Source: Sinorhizobium fredii USDA 257
GTDB lineage: Bacteria; Pseudomonadota; Alphaproteobacteria; Rhizobiales; Rhizobiaceae
Assembly: GCF_000265205.3 (NCBI RefSeq)
Contig: NT_187164.1
Coordinates: 1-30,254 of the forward strand
DNA length: 30,254 nt
Reading direction: 5' to 3'
Part shown: one piece after another, positions 8,231 through 16,331 of the stretch
Layout of the letters: every line of letters begins with the position of its first letter
Numbering within the stretch: the stretch's first letter is position 1
Notes under the pieces: model-generated
Seen by the model: only the letters and a program-made list of their open reading frames with translations
Told to the model about the DNA's origin: nothing
Databases searched by the model: none
Made by a program: the position numbers and the translations under genes

Positions 8231-8905
8231 CTACTGCCGAAGCAGGAAGTCGGCGCGCTCCATCAGCCAGTACAGCGCTTCCTCCGAGACTTCAAAATGG
8301 CAAGGGAGCATTTCGACAGGCAACACAGCCGAGCCCAACGGTTGCTTGAGCTTAGCCGTGTGGCAATCTCCCGCGACTGGGACAAACACGCGGCGTTCCT
8401 GCCCCCGTGCCGTTGAGGGCGCTTATCCCACTCTGCTACTAACCCTGACGAACCACGGCCCTCCTCTCGCATAGCCTGACGTTCCTGCGCGACTTGGCCG
8501 AACACCGGGACAGCGGCTCGTCAAAGCTTGGCCGCGCGAACAGCACCGCCATACCGCGAGCGGGCGCTCTTCGAGTTCGTAGAGCACAATTCCCTCGCGC
8601 AGGATATCGACGAAGACGAATTTTCCCTTGGCGAGTTAGTTGTTGATCTTTCTCGCACCGCGCGCGATCAGCCGCGACCGGCGTCGATATGACCGTGTCC
8701 CACTTCAACCGGTCGGAGGCCTTGTTCGAGTATTGCGGCTCAGCGAGCTTGCGGTCGCTGACGAGGACGAGAATTCCGAAGTCCGAAAACCGCCCAACGT
8801 CGTGTGGGGATCGACTACAGCGTCGCAGGCATAGGAGCCGAACATAATGGTCTTCAGGATCCGCCGCGCTTCTTGAAAGCAGTGGAGCTGCCTTCGAGCG
8901 CATCT
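8231..8905 (-). pseudogene. Broken MNT-HEPN gene (nucleotidyltransferase plus HEPN domain)
   Basis: Pieces of one protein can be read on the minus strand across several frames in the right order: ARRILKTIMFGSYA (the GSxA nucleotidyltransferase motif), then DFGILVLVSDRKLAE (second acidic strand), ISTPV, LAKGKFVFVDILREGIVLYEL, and at the 3' end SEEALYWLMERADFLL before the TAG at 8231-8233. From memory these match fused MNT-HEPN proteins of rhizobia, including the typical C-terminal tail. Most of the HEPN middle is missing and the frame changes several times, so it is not functional. MNT and HEPN domains act as antitoxin and RNase toxin in type VII toxin-antitoxin systems. Confidence 0.6.
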
Positions 8906-8981
8906 AATCGTGTGAGCGCGGGAACGTACGGAAAAGCCCGTCGCCGAGGCTGCTCGGGGCACGCTGGCAAGGGGCACGACC

Positions 8982-9135
8982 CTATTTGTCGTCGAGTTTC
9001 GTTGCTTCGCCTGCCTTCGTGGCAGCGTCGTAGCCTGCGTTCCAGTCGCTGTTGTGGGTAGGGATTTTCCTCCTTGCACATCCCGATCTCCGCCGTGGTA
9101 AGGCCTTCATGGAATGCCGACAGTACCGTTGCCAT
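8982..9135 (-). pseudogene. Small Rmf/CrpP-like protein with a one-base frameshift
   Basis: From ATG 9135 the frame reads MATVLSAFHEGLTTAEIG, then KEENPYP. After a one-base slip in 9047-9063 it continues as NSDWNAGYDAATKAGEATK to the TAG at 8982-8984. Joined, it is about 50 residues with the pattern G...A..G....NPYP....W..GY, which resembles ribosome-modulation-factor/CrpP-type small proteins. These are known or proposed to act on ribosomes or in stress responses. The fit is by motif only. It lies just upstream of the MNT-HEPN remnant on the same strand. Confidence 0.4.
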
Positions 9136-9399
9136 CGCTGCCCCCGAACTTCGTTACGGGCCCTCGTCAACCCGCCGGACTGTACCAAATTGGCGAAGCG
9201 TAAGCGCGCTGCGTCAATCGAACTCAGGACCCCTTCCCGCCTCTGAACATTTAATTGAGCAGGAACATACGGTAGAACATCGAATAGCGAACGAAGGTCC
9301 CAGGGACCACCGCGGCCGGTCAATCAGAGCGTCACACGTTGATGTCTCACCGACCAGGAACAGGTCCGTGCCAACCGACGAAGCCTCCCCTGCCCCACC

Positions 9400-9600
9400 C
9401 TGCGTTTCAATCCGCCTCGACCGCACCAAAACGACGACGAGCGATGATGACGAACATGTGCTCTTGATCTGCCGGCCGGCGATCGCCTTGAAACGCTGGC
9501 TCATGGAAGGCCGGAACCAACAGCGCGGTGGTGTTCCGCATCTACCAAATGAAGCAAATATCGACCGGCGAGCGCTACCAGCCGCATGAAATACGCTTGG
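9400..9600 (+). pseudogene. Possible tyrosine-recombinase (integrase) scrap
   Basis: One frame gives IALKRWLMEG, then GGV, then NEANIDRRALPAA. An adjacent frame gives SAVVFRIYQ. Together these recall the integrase segment A..L..WL...I..G.VFR..D..GNI...AL from the catalytic domain's first half. No active-site residues are present and the frame is broken, so this is a short relic at best. Confidence 0.25.
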
Positions 9601-9834
9601 CCAAGCGATAACTAATGCTCTGTTGGAAGTGTGACAGTCATTCTGGCAGAATGACGAAACGCGCCCTCCTATCTCCTGTCGGCGGTCACCTACGGACTGG
9701 CTACAACGACTTTACGACTCGCGTCCTACAAACAGGCGATCAACGCCTCGAAAGTTCGACGGAACCCCTCCCTTCAACAGCAAACGAAGACTGTTTAGAA
9801 CTAACGCTTTGATTAATTTGCGCAAATTTCCGTT

Positions 9835-9850
9835 TTTGTCAGCTGACAAC
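9835..9850. promoter_or_regulatory. parS-like palindrome downstream of repC (site 1)
   Basis: The sequence is TTTGTCAGCTGACAAC, with a 14-base perfect palindrome (TTGTCAGCTGACAA) at its heart. Against the repABC centromere pattern GTTNNCNGCNGNNAAC, remembered from rhizobial plasmids, it matches every fixed position but the first. Its place downstream of repC is one of the known parS locations. RepB would bind here to drive partition. Confidence 0.6.
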
Positions 9851-10209
9851 TTTTTACAGTCTGTTTTGAGGAAGCAATAGTCATCCCCTTGCTTCGCAAC
9901 CAACCAAAATCAAGATCTGGTGTAGCATTTGGCCTTTCACAGCATCGTCCTGGCGCTCAAGCAACATCTCTGGTCTGATGCTCGAATGCCTCCGCCAACT
10001 TCTCGGACACCATGCCGAGGGAGCTGCGGACTGGTCGGGCTTGTCCCTGACTTTGGTGTCGTCCATATTGCCATCGAATGTCCCTACCTGCACTGTGAAG
10101 TCCTCGTACCGACGCGGACCATTGGAGTTGCTCCCCCTACTGAGACCACCATAAACGACAGCGTCATAACTTCTCCTAGTCGGTTGACTCGACGTCGCAA
10201 TCTGCCGAT

Positions 10210-10225
10210 TTTGTCAGCCGACAAC
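10210..10225. promoter_or_regulatory. parS-like palindrome downstream of repC (site 2)
   Basis: The sequence TTTGTCAGCCGACAAC differs from site 1 at a single position that is free in the parS pattern. The flank CCG.TTTTGTCAGC is also shared with site 1. It lies 58 bases past the repC stop codon. Two near-identical copies 375 bases apart make chance occurrence unlikely. Confidence 0.6.
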
Positions 10226-10282
10226 AAGCGGTCGCCCAAGAGCTGAGGGGATTGGTTCCCGCCGATTAAGCGGGTTCTTCGG

Positions 10283-11497
10283 TCAGGAGGCCAATCGATC
10301 ACTTCCGCCGCGCGCCCTCAGCAGTGCCATCAACACTGGCCCCGGCGAAAACTCGCCCCGCTTTGCCCGAGACGTTAGGTCGCGGAGATATCCGCCGGGC
10401 GATTTGATGTGCCCTGACCGCTCCAGAATGCAGGCCATGACAGCGGATGCGTTCTCGGGCCCCATAACCTCACAGGCATCCTGGTAGGCCGACGGACTGA
10501 CGCAGAGCATCGAGCGGACGACCACTGCGGCCTGCATCAGGTCACGCGGGCTCGCAACTACGCCTCCGGGGCCATAATCTGAGATGCTTGGGCAAGCCCG
10601 CAACACCATCCCCAACGGAAACACCTTCATCGGCTCCCGTTGCGGTTCGATGGCTGGGCTCGGCCTTTCGCCCTGCTCTTCTAGAGAGCGAGGTTCAAGT
10701 TCATTAGTGGATTCGGGATGTGAATTCTGTTTGTGCCGCTCAATTTGATCAGGATTGCCGCTCAAATTTTCGATTTTTAACCTGATTTCCAGAAGGTTGG
10801 AGATTTCCTCGCGCAACATCTCCATCTCTTCGAGGATGGGGGCCACGGTCGCGGCCGTTGCCACTCGAGGAATGGTCGCTACTAGGCTGCGGTAGTGCTG
10901 GTGAATTCCGTCCCAATTACCGTCCACTCCCTCCTCAATGGCGACTTCAATCAGCTTACCGATATCGCGCCGGCAGATCGTCAGGCGCTCGCGAAGTCTA
11001 CGCAACTGCAGTCGCTCAATTTTGACATCGGCAGCTATTTGCTCGATCTCGCGTGCGCGTGACAGCAACGGAGCCAACGAAAACCCATAGGCCTCATCGA
11101 TCGAACCGTCTCCGTCCTTGCGGGCGTAGCGCTTGCCATTTGGGCTATCCCGGCGTGCCAGAAGGCCGGCGTCGACGAGCGCTGCGATGTGGCGACGCAA
11201 CGTCGCTTCAGCCATGCCATGCGCACGAAGCGACAACTGCATGTTAGAGGGAAACACGATGAGGCCGTTTTCCTCAGACAAGGTCGTCTCGGGATAAAAG
11301 CTCAAAAGTGCGTTCATAACAGAGAGCGCACGTTCGCTGATGCCGAGCTTCGGCTTAGCTTCGCAGAGCGCTCGAAACAGCTTCCACTTGTCAGCCGATG
11401 TTTCAGGTTCGAGTTCACGCGACATATATTGGCTTGCCAACATGCCAAGCGTCATCGACCGCCGCCCGAAGGGCGTCGTCACACTTCCATCTTGCAT
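10283..11497 (-). CDS. repC: RepC replication initiator
   Basis: A 404-residue RepC of normal length. The start is the ATG at 11497, giving MQDGSVTTPFGRR as in the family. The N-terminal winged-helix region (about 60-150: SERALSVMNALLSFYP, AEATLRRHIAALVDAGL, then RRDSPNGKRYARK) is the DNA-binding part. The C-terminal KSPGGYLRDLT and ALLRARGG segment is characteristic. RepC is the rate-limiting initiator of repABC plasmids and acts at an origin inside its own gene. It is the third gene of the repA-repB-repC operon and is set apart from repB by about 150 bases that encode an antisense RNA controlling its expression. Confidence 0.96.
   Translation of the reverse strand: MQDGSVTTPFGRRSMTLGMLASQYMSRELEPETSADKWKLFRALCEAKPKLGISERALSVMNALLSFYPETTLSEENGLIVFPSNMQLSLRAHGMAEATLRRHIAALVDAGLLARRDSPNGKRYARKDGDGSIDEAYGFSLAPLLSRAREIEQIAADVKIERLQLRRLRERLTICRRDIGKLIEVAIEEGVDGNWDGIHQHYRSLVATIPRVATAATVAPILEEMEMLREEISNLLEIRLKIENLSGNPDQIERHKQNSHPESTNELEPRSLEEQGERPSPAIEPQREPMKVFPLGMVLRACPSISDYGPGGVVASPRDLMQAAVVVRSMLCVSPSAYQDACEVMGPENASAVMACILERSGHIKSPGGYLRDLTSRAKRGEFSPGPVLMALLRARGGSDRLAS
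10690..10800. other. Presumptive replication origin (AT-rich segment inside repC)
   Basis: This stretch of repC is clearly richer in A and T than the rest of the gene (for example CAAATTTTCGATTTTTAAC near 10764-10782) and encodes a low-complexity linker. In studied repABC plasmids the origin lies in an AT-rich stretch in the middle of repC. Placement here is by that analogy. Confidence 0.5.
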
Positions 11498-11557
11498 CTT
11501 CTTTCACCTATCCTCAGGCAAAAGACGTCCGCTCACCCGTTCCGGTGCCAAAGACTC

Positions 11558-11586
11558 TTGACTGCGATTCGTGGAAATGCGATTCT
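11558..11586 (+). promoter_or_regulatory. Candidate promoter of the repABC antisense RNA
   Basis: TTGACT (11558-11563) and GATTCT (11581-11586) are 17 bases apart on the strand opposite repB and repC. The -35 is good and the -10 is weak. A start near 11593 and the terminator behind it would give an RNA of about 50 nt, the usual size for repABC ctRNAs. Confidence 0.4.
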
Positions 11587-11592
11587 CAGGCT

Positions 11593-11648
11593 GCTAAACG
11601 ATGAGAGAGGCTTCCACGATGGTTACCGTCTGGGGGCCTTTTTCTTTT
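11593..11648 (+). ncRNA. repABC counter-transcribed RNA (ctRNA, inc-alpha)
   Basis: The RNA lies in the repB-repC spacer and is antisense to the leader of repC, exactly where every studied repABC plasmid encodes its incompatibility ctRNA. It ends in a strong terminator hairpin. By family knowledge it pairs with the repABC mRNA to cause premature termination or block repC translation, setting copy number and incompatibility. The ends are estimated from the promoter and terminator positions. Confidence 0.65.
11608..11648 (+). terminator. Rho-independent terminator of the ctRNA
   Basis: The 5' arm AGGCTTCC (11608-11615) pairs with GGGGGCCT (11632-11639), with two G-U wobbles. An inner ACG/CGT helix lies inside the loop and a TTTTTCTTTT tract follows. 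Read on the plus strand it is a textbook intrinsic terminator. Its inner hairpin doubles as the likely kissing loop of the ctRNA. Confidence 0.7.
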
Positions 11649-11651
11649 GCG

Positions 11652-12632
11652 TCAGTCTTCCTTCCGGTTACCCTGCTCCAGGAACTCGGCATAGAGCCGG
11701 TCCAGGTTGTCTGCAATATACCGCCCAAAGGGGCCGGCATTCCTTGATTTCATAGACAAGGCAAACGCCTTGGCGGAGTTCGAATACTTAGCGGAGACGG
11801 TCTTGTCCGCCGGTTGCCAGTTCTCCAGGATCTTTGGAGTCGTCTTCCGGACAGGCTTCGCCGCGCTGTTCAGACCAGAAAACAGGGCATTGAAGCGATC
11901 GTCAGTGCTCAGTTCATTGAAGGAAGGATCAGAGACGATTGCCTTCACCTTCTCTTCGTTGGCGGTTTTACCCACAAGCAATGACAACTCGACCCAGCGT
12001 TCTCGGCCGACCGCCGGGCAGGGCCCGATCCTTGCGATTGTCTCTTCAGGAATACGATCTATTACGGCGATCATTTTCGAGATAGCGGCCGCATTGGCAG
12101 CAAGCGCCGATCCTATGATTGTCCGGTCATAGCCAAGCTTCTCGAGGTGCGAGGCGAAGTTCGCCCGTTCAATGAAGGAGAGGTTGGCGCGCGCCGAGTT
12201 TTCCTGTCCCTGGGCGATAACGTGCGTACGGTCATCCAGCGCCTTGACGACCGCCTTAACCTTGCGGCCGAGCTCGCGGGCAACGCGGGCTCGGCGGTGT
12301 CCAAAGACGATCTGGTAACGATCGGCTGCCGACGGGTGGGGGCGCACAAGGATGGGCGTATCCTGCCCGCGCTCGGCAATCGCCTGCTTCAATTCCTCGA
12401 ACTGCTCGGAACTATCGCCCATGCGATCAGAGACGAACGAACCATCGAGTGTCTCAGGGTCGAGTTCGACGACCGTTTCTCCTTCGAGAAATTTCTCGGC
12501 CTGGCGCGACAACTCGTCGAGCGAGCGCACCATGCTCTTCGAAGCCCCGCGCATCGGGTAGGCGGGCGCAACGTCTGCGTGCGGGATTTCCGCTGTGTCT
12601 ACTAGACCCGCCAGTAGGTTCTTTCTCGCCAT
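11652..12632 (-). CDS. repB: RepB partition protein (ParB family)
   Basis: A 326-residue ParB-type centromere-binding protein. The start MARKNLLAGL is typical of RepB, with GGAG seven bases upstream of ATG 12632. The ParB nuclease/CTPase-like motif GHRRARVARELG begins at residue 111, and the second box (QGQENSARANLSFIERANFA) lies near 137-156, followed by the helix-turn-helix. RepB loads on parS and works with RepA to segregate the plasmid. It also acts as co-repressor of the operon in relatives. It starts 57 bases after the repA stop. The gene appears intact. Confidence 0.96.
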   Translation of the reverse strand: MARKNLLAGLVDTAEIPHADVAPAYPMRGASKSMVRSLDELSRQAEKFLEGETVVELDPETLDGSFVSDRMGDSSEQFEELKQAIAERGQDTPILVRPHPSAADRYQIVFGHRRARVARELGRKVKAVVKALDDRTHVIAQGQENSARANLSFIERANFASHLEKLGYDRTIIGSALAANAAAISKMIAVIDRIPEETIARIGPCPAVGRERWVELSLLVGKTANEEKVKAIVSDPSFNELSTDDRFNALFSGLNSAAKPVRKTTPKILENWQPADKTVSAKYSNSAKAFALSMKSRNAGPFGRYIADNLDRLYAEFLEQGNRKED

Positions 12633-12685
12633 CTGCCTGCTCCGTTTGCCTGCGATCTACCGGGCCGTCGCCGGGGAAGTTTACA

Positions 12686-12701
12686 CTTCTCAACTGACAA
12701 C
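12686..12701. promoter_or_regulatory. Degenerate parS-like site at the repA 3' end
   Basis: On the minus strand it reads GTTGTCAGTTGAGAAG, 14 of 16 positions of the parS pattern, and it shares GTTGTCAG with the two sites downstream of repC. It overlaps the repA stop codon and abuts the repA-repB spacer, another place where repABC plasmids carry parS. Weaker than the other two. Confidence 0.35.
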
Positions 12702-13913
12702 CTTCCTCCCCCAAGAGGCATGGACGAGTTCGGCGATCTCGGCGTTGACTGCGTTCAAGGAGTCCATCGCGCGCTCATAGGTGGACCGCGTCATCTGACT
12801 CTTGTCGACTTCGTAAAGGGTCTGCTTGGTGATTCCGGCGTCTGAAACCGCTGTCGATTTCAGCATCTGGTTCTTCAGCACAAACTGGTGGAACAAGGTC
12901 TGCATGAAGCCCACCATCTGCGCCTGCGGCCCATCCGTTGGCTCGTACCGGGTGATCAGATAGCGATACCATTCGAGATTGACCGCAGCACCCACATCCC
13001 GGATCGGCTTCAGGATCCCGCCCAGCATCAAAAGGAACTGGCCCATCGACATGACGTCGAGCATCTGTGGATGGATCGTGATCAGGACGCTCGTAGCCGC
13101 AGTCAGCGCGGTGATCGTGAGATAGCCGAGCTGGGGAGGGCAGTCGATGACGACAACGTCATAGCGGTCGTTGACTTCCGACAGCGCGCGCGAAATCCGC
13201 GTGAAGAAGGTCTTGCCATCGTTCGAGCTCTTGTTCGACATCGCAAGCGGCGTGTCGTACTCGTACTCCTGAAGTTCGAGGTTCGCAGGCACGATATCGA
13301 GGCCCGGGAAATTGGTAGGCTGGATGATCTCACTGATCGATCGGCGTTGATCGTCATATCTGAGCGCCTCATAGAGCGACGGCGACAGGTCGAGTTCGGG
13401 CTGAAAACCGTGAAGCGACGAAAGTGACGCCTGCGGGTCGAGGTCCACCGCCAAGACACGGTGCCCGGTCAACGCCATGTACTGCGCGAGATGGGCGGCC
13501 GTCGTCGTCTTTCCCGAACCGCCCTTGAAATTGACAACGGCAATGACCTGGAGCTTTTCGCCCGACCGACGGTGCGGCACGTAGTTCCTGGCTTCCGATC
13601 GTCCATGCTGATCGAGATACTGACGCAGTTCCGCCATCTGCTCAGCACTATAAGAACGGCGACCCGACGACGATGTCTGGGGGAGGGGGCCTTTTCCCTC
13701 AAGATGAAGTTTCTTCAGCGTACTTTGAGAGACGCCGAGGAACTGCGCCACTTCCGAGAGCGAGAACTGGCGAAGCAGTTTCTTGGCATTCGGCGGGAAC
13801 TGCTGCATGCTTAAAAGATGCAATTTCTTTGAAATCAGATCGCCCTGTTCGAGGATGAGATCCTCGAAATGCATCGGCTGTGCGGGAGCGATGGGCGGCG
13901 AATTAGCGTTCAT
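12690..13913 (-). CDS. repA: RepA partition ATPase (ParA family)
   Basis: A 407-residue ParA-type ATPase. An N-terminal helix-turn-helix (about 48-72: FSLSEVAQFLGVSQSTLKKLH) precedes the deviant Walker A KGGSGKTTT at 130-138, the Walker A' DLDPQAS, and Walker B VVVIDCPPQLGYL. RepA moves plasmid copies with RepB and, in studied plasmids, represses its own promoter by binding an operator near the -10. It is the first gene of the rep operon, starting at ATG 13913 about 48 bases from the predicted transcript start. The reading frame is intact and of family length. Confidence 0.97.
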   Translation of the reverse strand: MNANSPPIAPAQPMHFEDLILEQGDLISKKLHLLSMQQFPPNAKKLLRQFSLSEVAQFLGVSQSTLKKLHLEGKGPLPQTSSSGRRSYSAEQMAELRQYLDQHGRSEARNYVPHRRSGEKLQVIAVVNFKGGSGKTTTAAHLAQYMALTGHRVLAVDLDPQASLSSLHGFQPELDLSPSLYEALRYDDQRRSISEIIQPTNFPGLDIVPANLELQEYEYDTPLAMSNKSSNDGKTFFTRISRALSEVNDRYDVVVIDCPPQLGYLTITALTAATSVLITIHPQMLDVMSMGQFLLMLGGILKPIRDVGAAVNLEWYRYLITRYEPTDGPQAQMVGFMQTLFHQFVLKNQMLKSTAVSDAGITKQTLYEVDKSQMTRSTYERAMDSLNAVNAEIAELVHASWGRKVVS

Positions 13914-13948
13914 TGCAGGGGAACTCTCGAATAACGGTTTTTCGGCCC

Positions 13949-13983
13949 GAGAACCGACATAATCGTTATTATGTGCGATTCTC
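13949..13983. promoter_or_regulatory. Dyad operator over the repA promoter
   Basis: A perfect inner dyad ACATAAT, CGTT, ATTATGT (13957-13974) is nested in near-symmetric outer arms (GAGAACCG at 13949-13956 and CGATTCTC at 13976-13983). It covers the -10 and the start point. RepA autorepression at an operator in this place is known for repABC plasmids, so RepA with RepB is the likely binder; this is inferred. Confidence 0.6.
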
Positions 13984-13995
13984 GCCGACTGACAA
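13968..13995 (-). promoter_or_regulatory. repA promoter
   Basis: On the minus strand TTGTCA (plus 13990-13995) and CATAAT (plus 13968-13973) each match the consensus hexamers at five of six positions and are 16 bases apart. The predicted start near 13961 lies about 48 bases before the repA ATG. This is the best promoter match in the window. Confidence 0.65.
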
Positions 13996-14716
13996 GGAAT
14001 ATAGAGTTAACAAAGGGTTTATACCGCGTCCCGAGCAGCCCCTGCTCGCCGGCAAAACATGCGTGTTTCTCCTTCATTCTTAGGCACTTAGATAGCCGCT
14101 TGCGCTCCGCCAGGCGCCAGCACTTTTCCAGGGGAGAAATACGGCCGTTCGCCTGGCTACCAAACGTCACCGCGAAATAGCGGTCGTATTGCTCCCCGCG
14201 ACTCACCCGACTCAGCCTTGGTGAATATATTCGAGTTCTGAGTTGCTGCGGTTGCCCGGAAAGAGAGCCGGGGCACATAACTTTACTGCCAACTTCTTCA
14301 TGGGGCCCAACAACTGGTTCTGCTCGACTTGCTTTCACCATCTGTCCCTCTCGGCGGCGTACTGTCCGTTACAGGCCATGCCCCGCAAAAATAGAAGGTG
14401 ATTCTTCCTGACCGTCCAGAAGATTGGGATTGACAATGGGTTGAAAAGACCCTGCCTGGCTCAGGTGAGCCGAAGGATTACTTTCGCAAATTTGTATTTG
14501 TCCGCTGAGGGTTAGACGCGGATCACGGCCGTCTATGGACACGAATTGTTCTCCTGTGAATCCTACAAGACGCAAGTGGGGCTTCGGGTCTGCAAAGGCA
14601 GACGTGACGCGACGCAACGCCCGACGCGTTCCAGGGAACCTTGTAGGATCCTACAACTGCCACTCGAATCCGATTCGTGCTGATTTCCCCGCGGTCCAAC
14701 AACGACGGAGAAATTC
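13996..14716. other. Divergent rep/traI control region
   Basis: No convincing gene lies in this 0.7-kb stretch between repA and traI. In Ti-type plasmids the equivalent spacer carries several rep promoters and tra boxes through which TraR switches on both transfer and replication. Here the clear elements are the 16-base palindrome at 14641-14656 and a matching half-site ATCCTACAA at 14560-14568. The open frame 13910-14341 (minus) overlaps the repA promoter and reads like chance. Confidence 0.55.
14641..14656. promoter_or_regulatory. Tra-box-like perfect palindrome upstream of traI
   Basis: TTGTAGGATCCTACAA is a 16-base perfect palindrome ending 60 bases before the traI ATG, where tra boxes sit in related plasmids. 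It is not the classical Ti tra box (ATGTGCAGATCTGCACAT), although both are LuxR-type dyads of similar size centred on GATC. A half copy (ATCCTACAA) lies about 80 bases upstream. TraR of this plasmid is the inferred ligand. Confidence 0.5.
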
Positions 14717-15343
14717 ATGCAGATTCTCGCGATCTCAAAGCCGCGAAATATCGAAGAAGCCCAACTTCTCCGCAGCCATCACCAACTGCGCGCCCGCGTC
14801 TTTTCCGATCGTTTGGGCTGGGAAGTCAATGTCGTCGGAGGCTGTGAGTCAGATACTTTCGACGATCTTCAACCCACCTACATCCTAGCCGTATCGAGCA
14901 ACGATCGAGTGGTTGGATGTGCTCGCCTACTGCCTGCGCTCGGCCCCACGATGGTGGCCAACGTTTTCCCCTCGCTCCTTTCTGCCGGTCACCTCGACGC
15001 TCATTCCTCCATGGTCGAGAGCTCGCGCTTTTGCGTGGACACCTTCCTTGCTGAGAGCAGGGGAGACGGCTCCATTCATGAGGCGACGCTCACAATGTTC
15101 GCGGGGATCATCGAATGGTCGGTGGCAAACCGCTACACCGAAATCGTCACGGTGACGGATCTTCGGTTCGAACGGATCCTCGCCCGCGTCGGTTGGCCGC
15201 TTCAGCGCATTGGCGAGCCAAGGCCGATCGGAGCGACCGTGGCCGTGGCGGGCACTATGCCGGCAAAGGCAGACACATTCATGAGGCTCCGCCCCGCCAA
15301 CTACCGCTCTCAAATCATCAGCACTTTTGGCCAATCAGCGTAA
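14717..15343 (+). CDS. traI: TraI acyl-homoserine-lactone synthase
   Basis: A 208-residue LuxI-family enzyme. It couples S-adenosylmethionine and an acyl-ACP to make the quorum signal sensed by TraR. The LuxI invariant residues are visible: R25, F29, W35, D46, D49, R70, E101 and R104 (in VESSRFCV). ATG 14717 follows a good GGAGAAA site. It is the first gene of the traI-trb operon, as in Ti and related plasmids, with trbB starting ten bases after its stop, so it should be cotranscribed with the mating-pore genes and part of a positive loop. The frame is intact. Confidence 0.95.
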   Translation: MQILAISKPRNIEEAQLLRSHHQLRARVFSDRLGWEVNVVGGCESDTFDDLQPTYILAVSSNDRVVGCARLLPALGPTMVANVFPSLLSAGHLDAHSSMVESSRFCVDTFLAESRGDGSIHEATLTMFAGIIEWSVANRYTEIVTVTDLRFERILARVGWPLQRIGEPRPIGATVAVAGTMPAKADTFMRLRPANYRSQIISTFGQSA

Positions 15344-15353
15344 GGAGAAATCA

Positions 15354-16331
15354 GTGGAACAGCTTCGCTCTCATCCTCGCCTCGTCCGCAAGCTTCAGGA
15401 GGCGCTTGGCGACCAGCTCTGCGTTGCTTTGGACGATAGCAACGTAGTCGAGATAATGCTGAATCCCGATGGTAAGCTGTTCATAGAACGGCTCGGGCAC
15501 GGCGTCGCGCCCGCTGGCGAGATGTCGTCGGCTGCGGCGGAAATGGTGATCGGGACGGTCGCTCATGCACTCCAATCCGAAGTGGACACCGAACAACCCA
15601 TCATTTCCGGTGAGCTTCCGATCGGCGGACATCGTTTCGAGGGTCTATTGCCGCCAGTGGTCGCGAAGCCCTCCTTCACAATCCGTCGTCGGGCATCTCG
15701 CCTGATCCCACTCGACGACTATGTCCGCTCCGGTGTGATGACCGAGGCCCAGGCTGCGACGATCCGCAGCGCCATTGACTCACGCCTCAACATCATCATT
15801 TCCGGTGGAACTGCCTCCGGCAAAACGACGCTCGCAAATGCAGTAATCCATGAGATCGTAAGGAGCGCGCCGGAAGACCGGCTCGTCATCCTCGAAGACA
15901 CCGCCGAAATCCAGTGTGCGGCCGACAACGCCGTGCTTCTTCGTACCAGCGATACGGTTGACATGGCGCGGCTGCTCAAGAGCACGATGCGCCTGCGTCC
16001 CGACCGAATAGTCGTCGGCGAGGTGCGCGATGGTGCTGCCCTCACCTTGCTCAAGGCATGGAACACCGGACATCCAGGCGGCGTGGCAACAATCCACTCG
16101 AACACGGCGACTTCCGCGCTCCGGCGCCTGGAGCAGCTGACGGCCGAAGCAAGCCAACAGCCGATGCACGAGGTGATCGGGGAGGTTGTCGACCTCATCG
16201 TTTCCATCGAGCGTACGCCGCGAGGCCGGCGTGTGCGCGACATCATCCAGGTCGAGCGCTTCGCCAACGGCCGATACGAGATCGAATCCGACCAACTCAC
16301 CGAAGAACGGGAGGCGCGGCATGTCGCGTAA
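15354..16331 (+). CDS. trbB: TrbB secretion ATPase (VirB11 family)
   Basis: A 325-residue hexameric traffic ATPase of the conjugative type IV secretion system, acting at the inner face of the cytoplasmic membrane. Walker A is GGTASGKT at 151-158; the Asp box ([11 protein letters not shown]), Walker B ([12 protein letters not shown]) and His box ([12 protein letters not shown]) follow in order. I chose the GTG at 15354 because it is preceded by AAGGAG and gives [11 protein letters not shown]; the in-frame codon at 15327 lies inside traI. It overlaps trbC by 11 bases. Intact. Confidence 0.94.
   Translation: MEQLRSHPRLVRKLQEALGDQLCVALDDSNVVEIMLNPDGKLFIERLGHGVAPAGEMSSAAAEMVIGTVAHALQSEVDTEQPIISGELPIGGHRFEGLLPPVVAKPSFTIRRRASRLIPLDDYVRSGVMTEAQAATIRSAIDSRLNIIISGGTASGKTTLANAVIHEIVRSAPEDRLVILEDTAEIQCAADNAVLLRTSDTVDMARLLKSTMRLRPDRIVVGEVRDGAALTLLKAWNTGHPGGVATIHSNTATSALRRLEQLTAEASQQPMHEVIGEVVDLIVSIERTPRGRRVRDIIQVERFANGRYEIESDQLTEEREARHVA

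Larger units (their letters stand above)
9601..10282. other. Gene-free stretch downstream of repC carrying two parS-like sites
   Basis: I recognise no gene between the integrase scrap and the repC stop. The stretch is AT-richer than its surroundings near 9790-9870. It contains two 16-base palindromes of the RepB/parS type (listed separately). Some minus-strand frames around 9881-10180 look protein-like in places but match nothing I know and carry stops. Confidence 0.5.

Noticed and set aside
13910..14341. Open frame of 143 codons on the minus strand upstream of repA
   Set aside because: It overlaps the repA promoter and operator, has no ribosome site or recognisable motif, and lies where related plasmids carry only control DNA.
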